Source: Spirogloea muscicola (lineage: Eukaryota > Streptophyta > Zygnematophyceae > Spirogloeales > Spirogloeaceae). Taken from it: 24,046 bases of DNA. Of this stretch, positions 1 to 9,820 are shown piece after piece; positions within the stretch are counted from its first letter, which is position 1; every line of letters begins with the position of its first letter. The notes beneath the pieces are model-generated. The model was given only the letters and a program-made list of their open reading frames with translations. It was not told the DNA's origin and ran no database searches. The stretch lies in the NCBI GenBank assembly GCA_009602725.1, contig WELB01000032.1, forward strand, positions 166,762-190,807, in the 5' to 3' direction. Both the position numbers and the translations under genes were made by a program.

Positions 1-1
1 G

Positions 2-3000
2 CCGTCGGGAGGGCCGACGGCCGCCACGGCACGCAGCGCAGAGCCACTGCCGGCAGCGGCGGCTGCAGCCTCCTCCAACGGGGCCCATGGCGGCGCCGCG
101 GCGGCGGCAGAGGAAGTCAGCGGCGGCGGCTACCGGCAGCCGCCGCCGGAGATCGCGGCGATCGTGGACGCGCCGCCGACGCCGGCGCTGTCCTTCTCGC
201 CGCTGCGCACCGAGATCCTGTTCCTGGAGCGCCCCGCGCTGCAGCCCGTGGCGGAGCTCGCCCGCCCCGAGCTCAAGCTCGCCGGCATCCGCCTCGACCC
301 CGAGTGCAACACCCGCAGCCGCATGTGAGCGCCGCTGCTGCGCCTCCACAGCCACCGCAGCCGATGAGTTGCCCTCTGCTCGAGTCGCGACGAATGCCAT
401 TTTACTGGTTGCGGCTGCTGAGATGGCGGCAACTTGCGTGCACCAAAATCTGCACTCGTGTGACGTTAGCTGGCCACCGCAGGCTCTCGACTTGGTTGAC
501 CTGTGATGTTGGGTCTGGTGTCAGCAGCTGGAAGCACTCGGTCTAGACTGCCACCTGCGGCACCCCAGTGGGGCCAGTCCTTTGGATCGCAGTAGTGGTC
601 TCAGGCATGCAGTATTCGCATATGCAAAAGAGTGCTGAGCAGTGGCAGTCGACGGGCCTGCCCTGCTGCACAGCTGTACGGGCAAGGCCTCTCATTCGAG
701 CTGCTCTTCGTGTACAGGTCGTTCTACACGGGGATGAAGGTCGCGAAGCTGGCCGAGGACGGCACGCTGGGGCCCGAGCGGGCCATCACTGGCCTCCCCG
801 AGGGCGCCAAGATCAACTTCGTCAGCTGGTCTGTGCGCTGCCTGTGGCTTTCCATCCCTCCGCCTGACATCGCATGTCTTCCTCAATCCCTTGGACTGCC
901 ACGGCCGCAGTTGCTTGGGGAGTAGTACCAAGCGTTCGTTCAAAGTACACGTGCAGTTTAGCCTGGTATAGCCTCGCCGTCGGCTGCTGGCAATGCTTGC
1001 ATTCGTCAGATTTCACCATCCTCGTCTTTTGCTTCTGGCCAGGTCTCCCAGCGGAAAGTACATTGGTTTCACCCTCCGGACAACAGAGGAGGTTTGCTTT
1101 GCTCCATCCGAAAGCTCCAGCAGAGTTCAATCATCTGCGTTATCTTCAGTACGCCACACGTCCATCTTGAAAGCAAGGCCCTTGAAGAGCAACTCAGAGT
1201 GGACCAGGCTTTGCTTCTTGCTCGTTGTACAGGAGGGCAGCGCCAGAGACCTGCTCGGGCTCTGGGTGGTCGATGTTGCTGACGGCCAAGCGCGCCAGCT
1301 GATGGGGCCTCCTGACTACGCCCTCAACACCATGTTTGACTCGTGAGTACCCAAGGAAGTTGTGTACATGCTTGAGAATCGGGACACACATCCACTGCAG
1401 AAGACTTGGGAACACTAGTACAAGAAGTACGCTTGCCTGACATCTGAAGCTTGATCACAGCTACAAGGGCTTGCTTAAGTTGCCATGTTGCTGCTGAGCC
1501 GGCAGTGAGACTGACGTGGCAGCACGTTGTGCCGCATGGAAGCTACTCGTGGCTCGACGACGAGTTGCTCATCGTCTCCACCATACCTCACCAGAGGGGC
1601 CCTCCGCCGAAGAAGCCGCTGACGCCGTACGGCCCCACGATCCAGATGAGTGAGGTTGGGAAGGTGTCCCAAGCGAGGACGTACCAGGACCTGCTCAAGG
1701 ACAAGCATGACGAGAAGCTGTTTGAGTACTATGGGACTGCACAACTCGTGAAGGTGGATCTTAGGGGGCACGTCTCTTTATTTGGCGAGCCAAGGCTCTA
1801 CACGTCTATCGACCCCTCCCCTGATGAGAAGTACATCCTGGTAAGTACATGACTTTGGGCCGAGCGTCAGCCTGTGGTCAGCACTGCATATGGAAGTAGA
1901 CGTGGAATATTGATATCTCAAGAGTTGAGAAGGAAGAGCGGGACCGTAGAAACCCTGGCACTTTTCTGGAGCTCTCAAGCAGTACCTTATGTGATATCCT
2001 CCCGCGCCATATCTGATGCCGCTTATTGGCCAGATTACAAGCATCGAGCGGCCGTTCTCCCTCCTGGTGCCCTGCGGGAGGTTCCCAAAGAGGGTGGAGG
2101 TGTGGAATCGCGATGCGGAGGTGGTGCAGGAAGTTGCATATCTCCCCCTCGCTGAGGACATACCCATCACGTTCAACAGCGTCCGCCAGGGCCGCCGCTC
2201 AATAAACTGGCGCGCTGACCAGCCAGCGCAGCTCTGCTGGTGAGGATGTGTCATATGCTTGGATGCAAATCAGGCTTATGGTGCTTTTACAGGTAGCCTT
2301 TTGCTTTATAAGTGCAGGTGGCACTTGTTCTCACTGTCGATTGACAAAATTGACCACTTTGTAAACAGGGTAGAGACGCAGGATGGTGGTGATGCAAAAG
2401 TGGAAGTGTCTCCTCGTGATATCGTCTACACACATCCTCCGGAGCCTGCACCGGGAGAGGCCCCCGACATTGTTCATCAGCTGGACTTACGCTACGGGTG
2501 GGGTACAGAAGCTCTCCCTTTGACTTGGGCACGCGCACATCCGCTGACAAATTGCACGGAGCTGACGAGTCAGACATAAAATCAGCAATAACTGTTCTCG
2601 TCCTTTGCTGCAGAGGTATCACCTGGGGTGATGAGGGCCTCGCGCTGGTGTACGAGAGCTGGTTTAAGACCAGGCGCACAGTGACATGGCGGATTGCACC
2701 TGATCACAGCGTTCCCCCGAAGGTACTCTTTGACCGCTCCTACGAGGACTCCTACTCGGACCCCGGCAGCCCCATGCTGCGGAGGACCGATTGGGGAAGC
2801 TATGTGGTGGCCAGAATTGCAACAGCAGACGGGAAGCGCAAGCTTCTTCTGGACGGTGATGGAGCCACCCCGGAGGGCAACTTCCCGTTCTTGGATCTGC
2901 TTGACATGTGCGGCCACTGTTCTTAGCACCCTCTCTGACGTTCGTTCAGAGTTAAGGTCATGGGCCAAGCTCCAGTGTCTGTGCTATGTCTTCTGTATCT

Positions 3001-5186
3001 CAGTCCTGTTCATGTTCGTCTAGCACAAGCTTTTGGCCTCGTATCTCACTATGCCCATTTGTTGCCTAATCAACATCACAACTCCCTTGATTGTCAATTC
3101 AAACTACGTCTGTCTGCATGCCCCAGAGAGACTGGGGAGACGGAGAGGATCTGGCAGAGCCCCAAGGAGGAATGGTATGAATCAGTGGCGACGCTGATGT
3201 CCGACTGGAAGCAAGGGGACCTGACCTTTGACCAGCTCCGCGTCCTCATTTCGAGGGAGTCTCAGATGGACCCACCCCAGTACTTCCTGCGTCGCTGGTC
3301 GGACCAGACCATGAAGCAGATCACATTCTTCCCCCACCCATACCCACAGCTGAAGGTTTGGCTTCTCAACTGCACTGGCCCTCGTACTGACTCCCTTGTT
3401 GTTGGGGTAGCTCCATGGTCTAACACCAGCAATATGGGCGGCATTCTGCAGGGCCTGTCCAAGGAAATCATCTGTTATCAGAGGGAGGATGGCGTGCAGC
3501 TGACGGCCACACTCTACTTACCACCAGACTACGACCCAGCAGTAGACGGGCCTCGCCCAATGCTTATGTGGGCTTACCCCCGAGAGTTCAAGAGCAAGGA
3601 CGCAGCTGGGCAGGTTCGGGGAAGTCAGTACTCTTTTGCTGGGATTGGGTCAACATCAGCCTTGCTGTGGTTGGCAAAAGGGTAAGTCCTGTCCAATGCT
3701 GCAAGTTTGTGTCATGATTGCTTGGCAATGCTCTTTGTGCAATGTATCACATTATGGTCAGTCAAGGCCTCTAGCCACTCAACTCCCTTGTAACAGGTTT
3801 TACTGACAAGGTCCTTGCTGTAAGATTGTCAGGTACGCAATCTTAGATGGGCCAACATTTCCTATTGTTGGGGAAGGACATGTTGAAGCCAATGACAGGT
3901 GGACAGTTTATCATGCTCTGATTCTGCAGAAGCTCATTGCAATTCAGCTGCACTAGCTCATGCACTTGGGAAGCCTAGCTTTGTGAAGAGTTATGACCTG
4001 AGCTCCGGAATTGATCTGATGCCTGCTTGCACTATTGTGCATGCAGTTACGTCGACCAGCTCGTGGCCAGCGCCCAGGCTGCAGTCAAGGAAGTTGTCAG
4101 GAGAGGGGTGAACACCCCTATAACTCAAGCGTACAGTGAATACCTTAAGCTGGACACCCATAGCTTGGGTGATCACACATGAAATATCAGAGGAGTGCTT
4201 TGTTTACTGCTATCCTTTGCTTCATCTGGAGGTAGTCTGACTAGCTGCCTTGATGGCGATTGCACTTGCTCGTTTGCCCAGGTTGCTGACCCAGGAAAAA
4301 TTGCCATCGGCGGTCACTCCTATGGAGCATTCATGGCTGCCAACCTGCTTGCTCATGCTCCTGAGCTTTTCGCCTGTGGCATTGCCCGCAGCGGGGCCTA
4401 CAACAGGACACTCACACCCTTTGGTTTCCAGGTTAGCAATGTTCCTAATTGATTAGTGCATAATGTCTAGGGCCGTTTGGCACAAAGGGCCACAGGCCTG
4501 CATCTGGTACTCATAGTATATGCTCTGCCTGGCCCATAATATGCACCTATAGCGATTGATAACCGCAGTTTGTAAGGAGCGGCCATGTTTCTGTGCTGCT
4601 TACGTGTCTTGGATTGTGCAGTCAGAAGAGCGTACATTGTGGGAGGCGCCTGAGGTCTATGTCCAGATGAGCCCGTTCATGCTTGCAAACAAGATCAAGA
4701 AGCCGCTGCTTCTGATCCACGGCGAGGATGACAACAACACTGGGACCTTCCCGATGCAGGTGCTGCTGATGATTAGTGGCCAGTGTCAGTAGCTGTTTAC
4801 GCAAAGATCCTCTGCAAGCTACAAGTGTGCGGAGTTGTTTTCCGTTGTGCTTGGTCTTAATGCCTGAAGTATACCATCACAAACGTGTGCAGTCGGAGCG
4901 ATTCTTTGCCGCGCTGAAGGGTCATGGAGCCCCGTGCCGGCTGGTGCTGCTGCCGCACGAGAGCCACGGCTATCGCGGCCGGGAGAGCGTGATGCACACC
5001 CTGGCTGAAATGGATGCGTGGCTGGAGGAGAACTGTGTTGGCGGCGCCTCCAGCAATGGCACCTGTCCTGCAGCCAACTTGGCTGGTGAGGTGAAAGTTG
5101 CAGCTGGCGTTGCAGAGAGTGGGGCGAGCAACACAGGAAGGTCTGGGAAGCTTGTGGACGATGGTCGCCCTTTGTCTGCTTTGTGA
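2..5186 (+). CDS. CGEP: Chloroplast glutamyl endopeptidase (S9D prolyl-oligopeptidase family), 5'-partial
   Basis: A serine protease of the chloroplast stroma that cleaves after glutamate and helps clear peptides during plastid proteolysis (family knowledge). Exons by splice signal, phase and family match: 2-324, 718-828, 1043-1091, 1233-1342, 1543-1840, 2034-2239, 2369-2497, 2614-2907, 3127-3355, 3452-3681, 3833-3898, 4047-4107, 4282-4431, 4622-4759, 4893-5186. They join to 895 residues without a stop. The upstream part carries family motifs such as NTRSRMSFYTG, VSTIP and PCGRFPKRVEVW. The C-terminal alpha/beta-hydrolase domain has the nucleophile Ser in GGHSYGAF (codon 4318-4320), the Asp in HGEDDNN (second D, 4730-4732) and the His in ESHGY (4965-4967), so the triad is intact. 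The start codon and transit peptide lie left of the window; the first ~60 visible residues are Ala/Pro/Gly-rich and poorly conserved. Several donors are weak (GTCTGT at 829, GTTTGC at 1092). Identity is very secure; single splice borders less so. Confidence 0.95.
3356..3451 (+). other. Stop-free intron of 96 bp in CGEP (length divisible by three)
   Basis: Donor GTTTGG follows codon AAG and acceptor CTGCAG precedes GGC, both in phase 0. Removing it gives the usual family spacing between FPHPYPQL and the YQREDGVQ motif. The 96 bases contain no in-frame stop, so an unspliced transcript would encode an extra 32 residues and still reach the catalytic domain. The intron call rests on spacing in the family; retention in the mature protein cannot be excluded from sequence alone. 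Confidence 0.75.
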
Positions 5187-5962
5187 CCTTTGAGGGTTGG
5201 GGTTGAGGTGTACTTTTGTGAATAATTGCAGCTCGTCTCCCCATAGTCTTATGCCAGGTCTCCTCCCATGGATTCACGTTAAGATCTGATTAATCTCTTT
5301 GCCATCAGCTTATGCTGTGCCGATCTGTGGATCCAGATATACATTCGTTATCATGTATTCCAAGTACATGCTCATTCCAGATCACAATGCATTCATAGAT
5401 TGTCTCGTCCGTTGTGCGCCGCTTTCCAAGCCTGAGCTTGAGTGTGAACGTCTGCCTCGGTGCTAGGCAATGCTGCGAAGCTCCGTCACTTGAAGCTTGA
5501 ACGCTGTTGAGATCTGTGGCACCGGGGAGAGATGAAGTGATGATCGTTGTCCTTGGCAGTAGCAATAGCGGATTCTTAGGTCATGGATCCAACTGAGCTG
5601 CAATCATGGACTTTACAGCTCAATTCTACGAGCTCCTGTGTAAACGAAGAAGAGAAGACGCTTCCAGGAAACGAAGAGGAGTGACCGTTTGATGGCTGCA
5701 GAAGGGCAAGACCATCGAGGTGGAGCATCCTTCCATCTCATGCGCACCGTGCGCCTTACTGGAACAGCTCTTCCGAATTACGTGGCAATAGGAGAGGCCA
5801 GCTCATAGGAGTGTACAAGGTCTAAAGAGGGTCGGAAGGAGAGATTCTAGTCTCCGAGACGTCAGCAAGAGGCGCTCAATGACCGCGAGTCAGCAAGTGC
5901 AGTTTAGAAAGCCCCGGAACCCAGAACCTTGAACCCAAGCAGGGGCAAGCGTTGGGAGTTCA
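5187..5962. other. Intergenic: CGEP 3' flank, no gene recognised
   Basis: About 780 bases after the CGEP stop. Short open frames on both strands (for example 5305-5565 on the minus strand) have no recognisable motifs. A TGTAA pentamer, the poly(A) signal of many green algae, occurs at 5639-5643, rather far from the stop. At 5913-5940 there is a short run of AACC-containing segments (GGAACCC, GAACC, GAACCC) just before the telomere-like array. I see no RNA gene here. Confidence 0.5.
5639..5643 (+). terminator. Possible algal poly(A) signal TGTAA for CGEP
   Basis: The pentamer TGTAA serves as a poly(A) signal in many chlorophytes. This copy lies about 450 bases downstream of the CGEP stop, which would make a long 3' UTR. 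A five-base match is weak evidence. Confidence 0.2.
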
Positions 5963-6000
5963 GGATTTAAGGGTTTAGGATTTAGGGTTTAGGATTTAGG
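5963..6000 (+). repeat. Interstitial telomere-like minisatellite (alternating TTTAGGA / TTTAGGG)
   Basis: Five units follow each other: GGATTTA, AGGGTTTA, GGATTTA, GGGTTTA, GGATTTA, then GG. It reads as a 14-bp dimer in which plant-type TTTAGGG alternates with TTTAGGA. One unit carries an extra A. TTTAGGG is the telomere repeat of land plants and many green algae, and its complement contains the telo-box core AAACCCTAA known from promoters of plant cell-cycle and translation genes. It sits about 330 bp upstream of the RPA1 ATG. The short length and flanking unique DNA rule out a chromosome end. Confidence 0.8.
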
Positions 6001-6159
6001 CGACGGAGGTGGCGTGGGCCCGACGGCGCGAGACGGCCAAGGCGTTCCCGGGGGCCGGCGATTCAAACGCCGCCGGCGCGGCCCGCCCGCTTCCCGCGCT
6101 CCGGCGCGCCGCCACATGTGGCGGGGCCGCTTCCCCGCCGGGCCCCCCGGCGGTTTTCT

Positions 6160-6234
6160 GGCGGCGCCGCCTGAATTGGCGGCGCCGCCAAAAACACCCT
6201 TCTGGCGCGGGCGGCTTATGGCGCGACCGCCAAA
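6160..6234 (+). promoter_or_regulatory. RPA1 promoter: E2F-like sites and paired 12-bp palindromes
   Basis: Two perfect palindromes GGCGGCGCCGCC lie at 6160-6171 and 6178-6189, separated by TGAATT. The second is flanked by E2F-type cores: ATTGGCGG on the plus strand (6175-6182) and TTTGGCGG on the minus strand (written CCGCCAAA, 6185-6192). A third core, again CCGCCAAA, is at 6227-6234. All fit the consensus WTTSSCSS. They lie about 95-170 bp before the RPA1 ATG. Replication genes including RPA subunits are established E2F targets in plants and animals; binding here is inferred. Confidence 0.55.
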
Positions 6235-6257
6235 TGCTTTTCATTCTCCAGTGGCCC

Positions 6258-6258
6258 N
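6258..6258. other. Ambiguous base N in the assembly
   Basis: A single N interrupts a GC-rich stretch (GTGGCCC N GGCCCGG) in the 5' region of RPA1. It marks unresolved draft sequence. It lies outside the coding exons, and open frames running across it should not be trusted. Confidence 0.95.
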
Positions 6259-6329
6259 GGCCCGGCGCCGGCACGCCCGAGCGCCTCGCCCGCTTGAGAG
6301 CGCGGGACGGGGCCGGGTGAGGCGCCGCC

Positions 6330-9300
6330 ATGGCGCAGCTCACGGCGGGCGCCATCAAGGGCCTGAGCGACGGGCAGAGCGAGCTGCGCCCGGTGCTGCA
6401 GGTGTGGGAGATGCGGCAGATTGGGAGCCCCAGCAACACGGCGCAGGAGCGCTTCCGCCTCATCCTCTCGGACGGCCTGCAGCTGCACCAGGCCATGCTC
6501 GCCACGCAGCTCAACGACGCCGTCAAGAGCGGCGGCCTCGCCAAGGGCTCCATCATCCGCCTCCAAGAGTACATCTGCAACAAGGTCCAGAACCGCAAGT
6601 GAGGCCTGCGCTCCCGGGCTCGGCTTACGCACGCGCATCCATCCGGCGAGGCTGCTCTAGTGACCGCCCCATCGCACAGCCCGTCGTGCATCACTGCCGC
6701 AGTCCACTGCTTCCAAGCCTGAGCCCGGTCCTGAGTCTCTGCGCATCTTCCGGCGTCGTCTGAGCTTGTTGCTGACAACGAAATGCGGCTTGCGGCTTGC
6801 GGCTTGCATGACCAGTGTTGTCTGACGTCGTTGCTTTGAATACTAGTTGACATGGAGGCTTTCCCTTCAGCTTTCACGATAGAATTTGCCAGCTGACAGT
6901 GGTGGCCCTGGGCCTGCCTTTCCTTGACCTGATGGCCAGGATTATCATTGTGCTCAACTTGGACGTCTTGGTGCAAAATTCCGAACCTATTGGCAATCCA
7001 AGCTTACTTGGCACAGATACAGGTGCTACGGGAGCTCCCAGCAAACCTAGCACACAGCAGCCCTTGCAGGAGCTCGCCACCAACCACGTCCCTTATGTCA
7101 ATGGTGCCCACCCTGCGCGAGGAGATGGGCTCCGTCAAGGTCCAGAGCAGGGCTATGGTGCGGGAGGATCGGTGGGACTGTTCCAGCAGAATCAGCAGCG
7201 GCCGCAGCAGCAGGTGGGCGCCTATGCAAAGCCGGAGCTCGTCGGAGGGGGGAACGGCTACCAGCCTACGCCTTTGTACAGTAGCAGAGGCCCGATTTCG
7301 CGGAACGAGGCCCCGGCTAGGATCATCCCCATCGCAGCGCTGAACCCCTACCAAGGCAGGTGGGCTATCAAGGCCAGAGTCACACAGAAGAGCGGCCTGA
7401 AGCGGTACCACAATGCCAAAGGTGATGGGAGGCTCTTCTCCTTTGACCTCTTGGACGCCGAGGGCGGCGAGATCAGGGTCACGTGCTTCAACAGGGAGGC
7501 TGACACGTTCTTCGAGAAGGTGGAGGCAGGCCGCGTCTACCTCATTGGCAAGGGGGACTTGAAGGCCGCTCAGAAGAACTTCAACCACTTGAGAAACGAG
7601 TGGGAAATGACTTTGGGTGGCCAGTCGACTGTCGAAGCTTGTCCAGATGACGGAAGCATCCCCAATCAGCACTTTGATTTCAGGTGATTATGATAGGGTG
7701 GAGCATTGTGGTTGACCAGCGACAGCAGCTAGATTGCTGCTGTCATGCGTGATCCTCTCAAGGCATTCTGTGGTGCCATCAGCAGAAGAAGGATACCGCA
7801 GATTAGATACCGTCCCTAGTTCTCACAGAGCTAGTCATCTGCAGGTTGCTCAGTCAACTGAGACTGCAATTTGCTGTTACAGGACAATAGCTGAGGTGGA
7901 GTGCATGGACAATAATGCCATTGTGGACGCGATCGGCGTTATCGTCAGTGTGACCCCTACACAGACGATTTTGCGGAAAAACGGGCTGGAGACTCAGAAA
8001 AGGTCCTGCATGATCCGAGATAGGTCGGAGCGGCAGTGCGAGGTCACCATGTGGGGAGAGTTCTGCTCCAAAGAGGGTCAGCAGCTCCAGGTCCGAGGGC
8101 CCACCACTCAACAAATCTCTCAAGGATTGGATCTGAGGGCTCAATGCAAAAAGGAGTGAAGAGTATTATGCACTGCAGCAGTAGAGTATAGCAAATACGA
8201 GTGCAGCCTTCACTTTGGTGTTGATTGGCTCTGATACTGCGTGATCCCTGCAGGAGCTCTGTGACGCAGGCGATGCACCAATCTTGGCTGTCAAGTCCGG
8301 CCGGATCAGCGACTTTAGCGGAAAGTCCATTGGAACAATCAACTCTAGCCAGCTGATGATCAACCCCGACATCAAGCAGGCTCACGAGCTGCGCAGCTGG
8401 TACAGCACGGAGGGAGGGAGGAACGCTCCAGTGACCAGCATCTCTCGAGAGGGAGCTGGGATGAGGTCAGACGTCCGTAAGACCCTCGCCGCAATCAAAG
8501 ACGAAGACATGGGCCGGTCAGGGAAGCCGGATTGGATAGCCATCAGGGCTACCATTGCCTTCATCAAGAAGGACAACTTCTGCTACGCGGCCTGCCCCCT
8601 GATGCAAGGCGACCGGCCCTGCAACAAGAAGGTCAACCAGGACGGCGACGGCCTGTGGAGGTGTGACAGGTGCACTCCAGGCGTGGTGGAGGAACCGGAC
8701 TACCGATACATCCTGCAGATTCAGGCGCAGGACCACACTTGTGCACAGTGGCTGACTGCCTTCCAGGAAACAGCAGAAGAGATCATGGGCGTCAAAGCCA
8801 AGGACTTGTTCGAGTGGAAGCAGAATGGCGATCCCCAAGCTGAGGAAGCATTTGTGCGGCCACAGTTTAGCCAGTACCTTTTCAAGGTGAAGGTCAAGGA
8901 GGAGAGCTTCCAGGACGAGCAGCGAGTCAAGTGTACGGTGGTCAAGGCAGACAAGGTCGACTTTGCAACTGAGTCTCGGCTTCTTCTAGAACTGATCGAC
9001 AAGCTGGAGAGGGGGGAGTCCATCCACACGCCTATGTCGCAATCGAATTTATCCATCACCGGAGCAGTTGGTGGAGGATATGGAGCTGGCAATGCCGCCG
9101 GAGTGTCCTATGGAGGGGCAGGCTATGGAGGAGCAGCTGCTGGAGGTGGGGGTTATAGTGCGGGTGGTGCATATGGAAGCTCCTTCGGCAGTGGAGGCGG
9201 CGGATCAGGCAGCGGCTGCTTCAAGTGCGGCAAAGATGGACACTTTGCCCGCGACTGCCCGCAAGCTGGGGGCGGCGGTTATGGAGGAGGTGGAGGAGTT

Positions 9301-9561
9301 GGTGGAGGCGGGGCTTTCGGAGGCGGTGGCGGAGGTTATGGAGGCGGCGGCTTTGGAGCTGCAACGGGCGGCGGAGGCAGTGGCAGTGGCGGGGGAGGTG
9401 GAGGCCAGAACTGCTTCAAGTGCGGGCAGGGAGGTCACTGGGCAAGGGACTGCCCCAATCAAGGCAGCGGGGGTGGCGGCTATGGTGGCGCTGCATTGAA
9501 GAGCGGCGATGGCTATGGTGGCAGTTATGGAGGTGCCCGGCAATACGGGGCAGGTTTCTAG
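6330..9561 (+). CDS. RPA1: Replication protein A 70-kDa DNA-binding subunit with C-terminal zinc knuckles
   Basis: Large subunit of the RPA heterotrimer, which coats single-stranded DNA in nuclear replication, repair and recombination. Exons 6330-6598, 6940-7683, 7883-8090 and 8254-9561 join in phase to 842 residues. The start lies in a strong context (GCCGCCATGG) and opens with the family-typical LTAGAI. Domains: N-terminal OB fold (about 1-105), Gln/Gly-rich linker, DBD-A (about 217-335, starting [15 protein letters not shown]), DBD-B (from about 339, [14 protein letters not shown]), then DBD-C with a zinc ribbon C521/C530/C544/C547 (Cx8C, x13, CxxC). The Gly-rich tail carries two CCHC knuckles, at 729-742 and 794-807 (CFKCG..GH.ARDC). 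Such knuckles are known from plant RPA1C/E-type paralogues and absent from animal RPA1. The donor after exon 3 (GTCCGA) is weak. The next gene is convergent. Confidence 0.95.
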
Positions 9562-9820
9562 GACTAGCTGATAGCAACAGGTTGTAGAGGTGCAAGGATG
9601 TACAGAAGTCATTGTTAGATCATTCTTTAGTCACGACTCCCTTATGGCCTCCAGCAAAGAAGGTCCTTTTGCTGTCACACAGCGCTGCAGCAACCTCGCT
9701 GTCTTGCTCGACATCCTGGTCCCTGGGGATGATGGTAGTTGCATGATGCTTCCCCGCGGCATAGCTTGCTCGGTGCCATGCAAGGCGGCTGCGTCCAGGG
9801 AGGGCAATGTACTTCTTGAG
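9562..9820. other. Spacer between convergent RPA1 and helicase genes
   Basis: Only 259 bases separate the RPA1 stop (+) from the helicase stop (-), so both 3' UTRs must fit here and probably overlap. No TGTAA poly(A) pentamer is present on either strand and no further gene is evident. Confidence 0.7.

Noticed and set aside
5963-6000. True telomere or chromosome end
   Set aside because: Only five imperfect units, flanked on both sides by unique gene-bearing DNA.
5996-6976. 326-residue open frame on the minus strand across the RPA1 promoter and exon 1
   Set aside because: It runs through the N at 6258, is antisense to a clear RPA1 exon, is Arg/Ala/Pro-rich low-complexity sequence and has no recognisable motif. 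It reflects high GC content.
9068-9612. Ala/Gly-rich open frames on both strands over the RPA1 tail
   Set aside because: Frame shadows of the glycine-codon-rich RPA1 tail.
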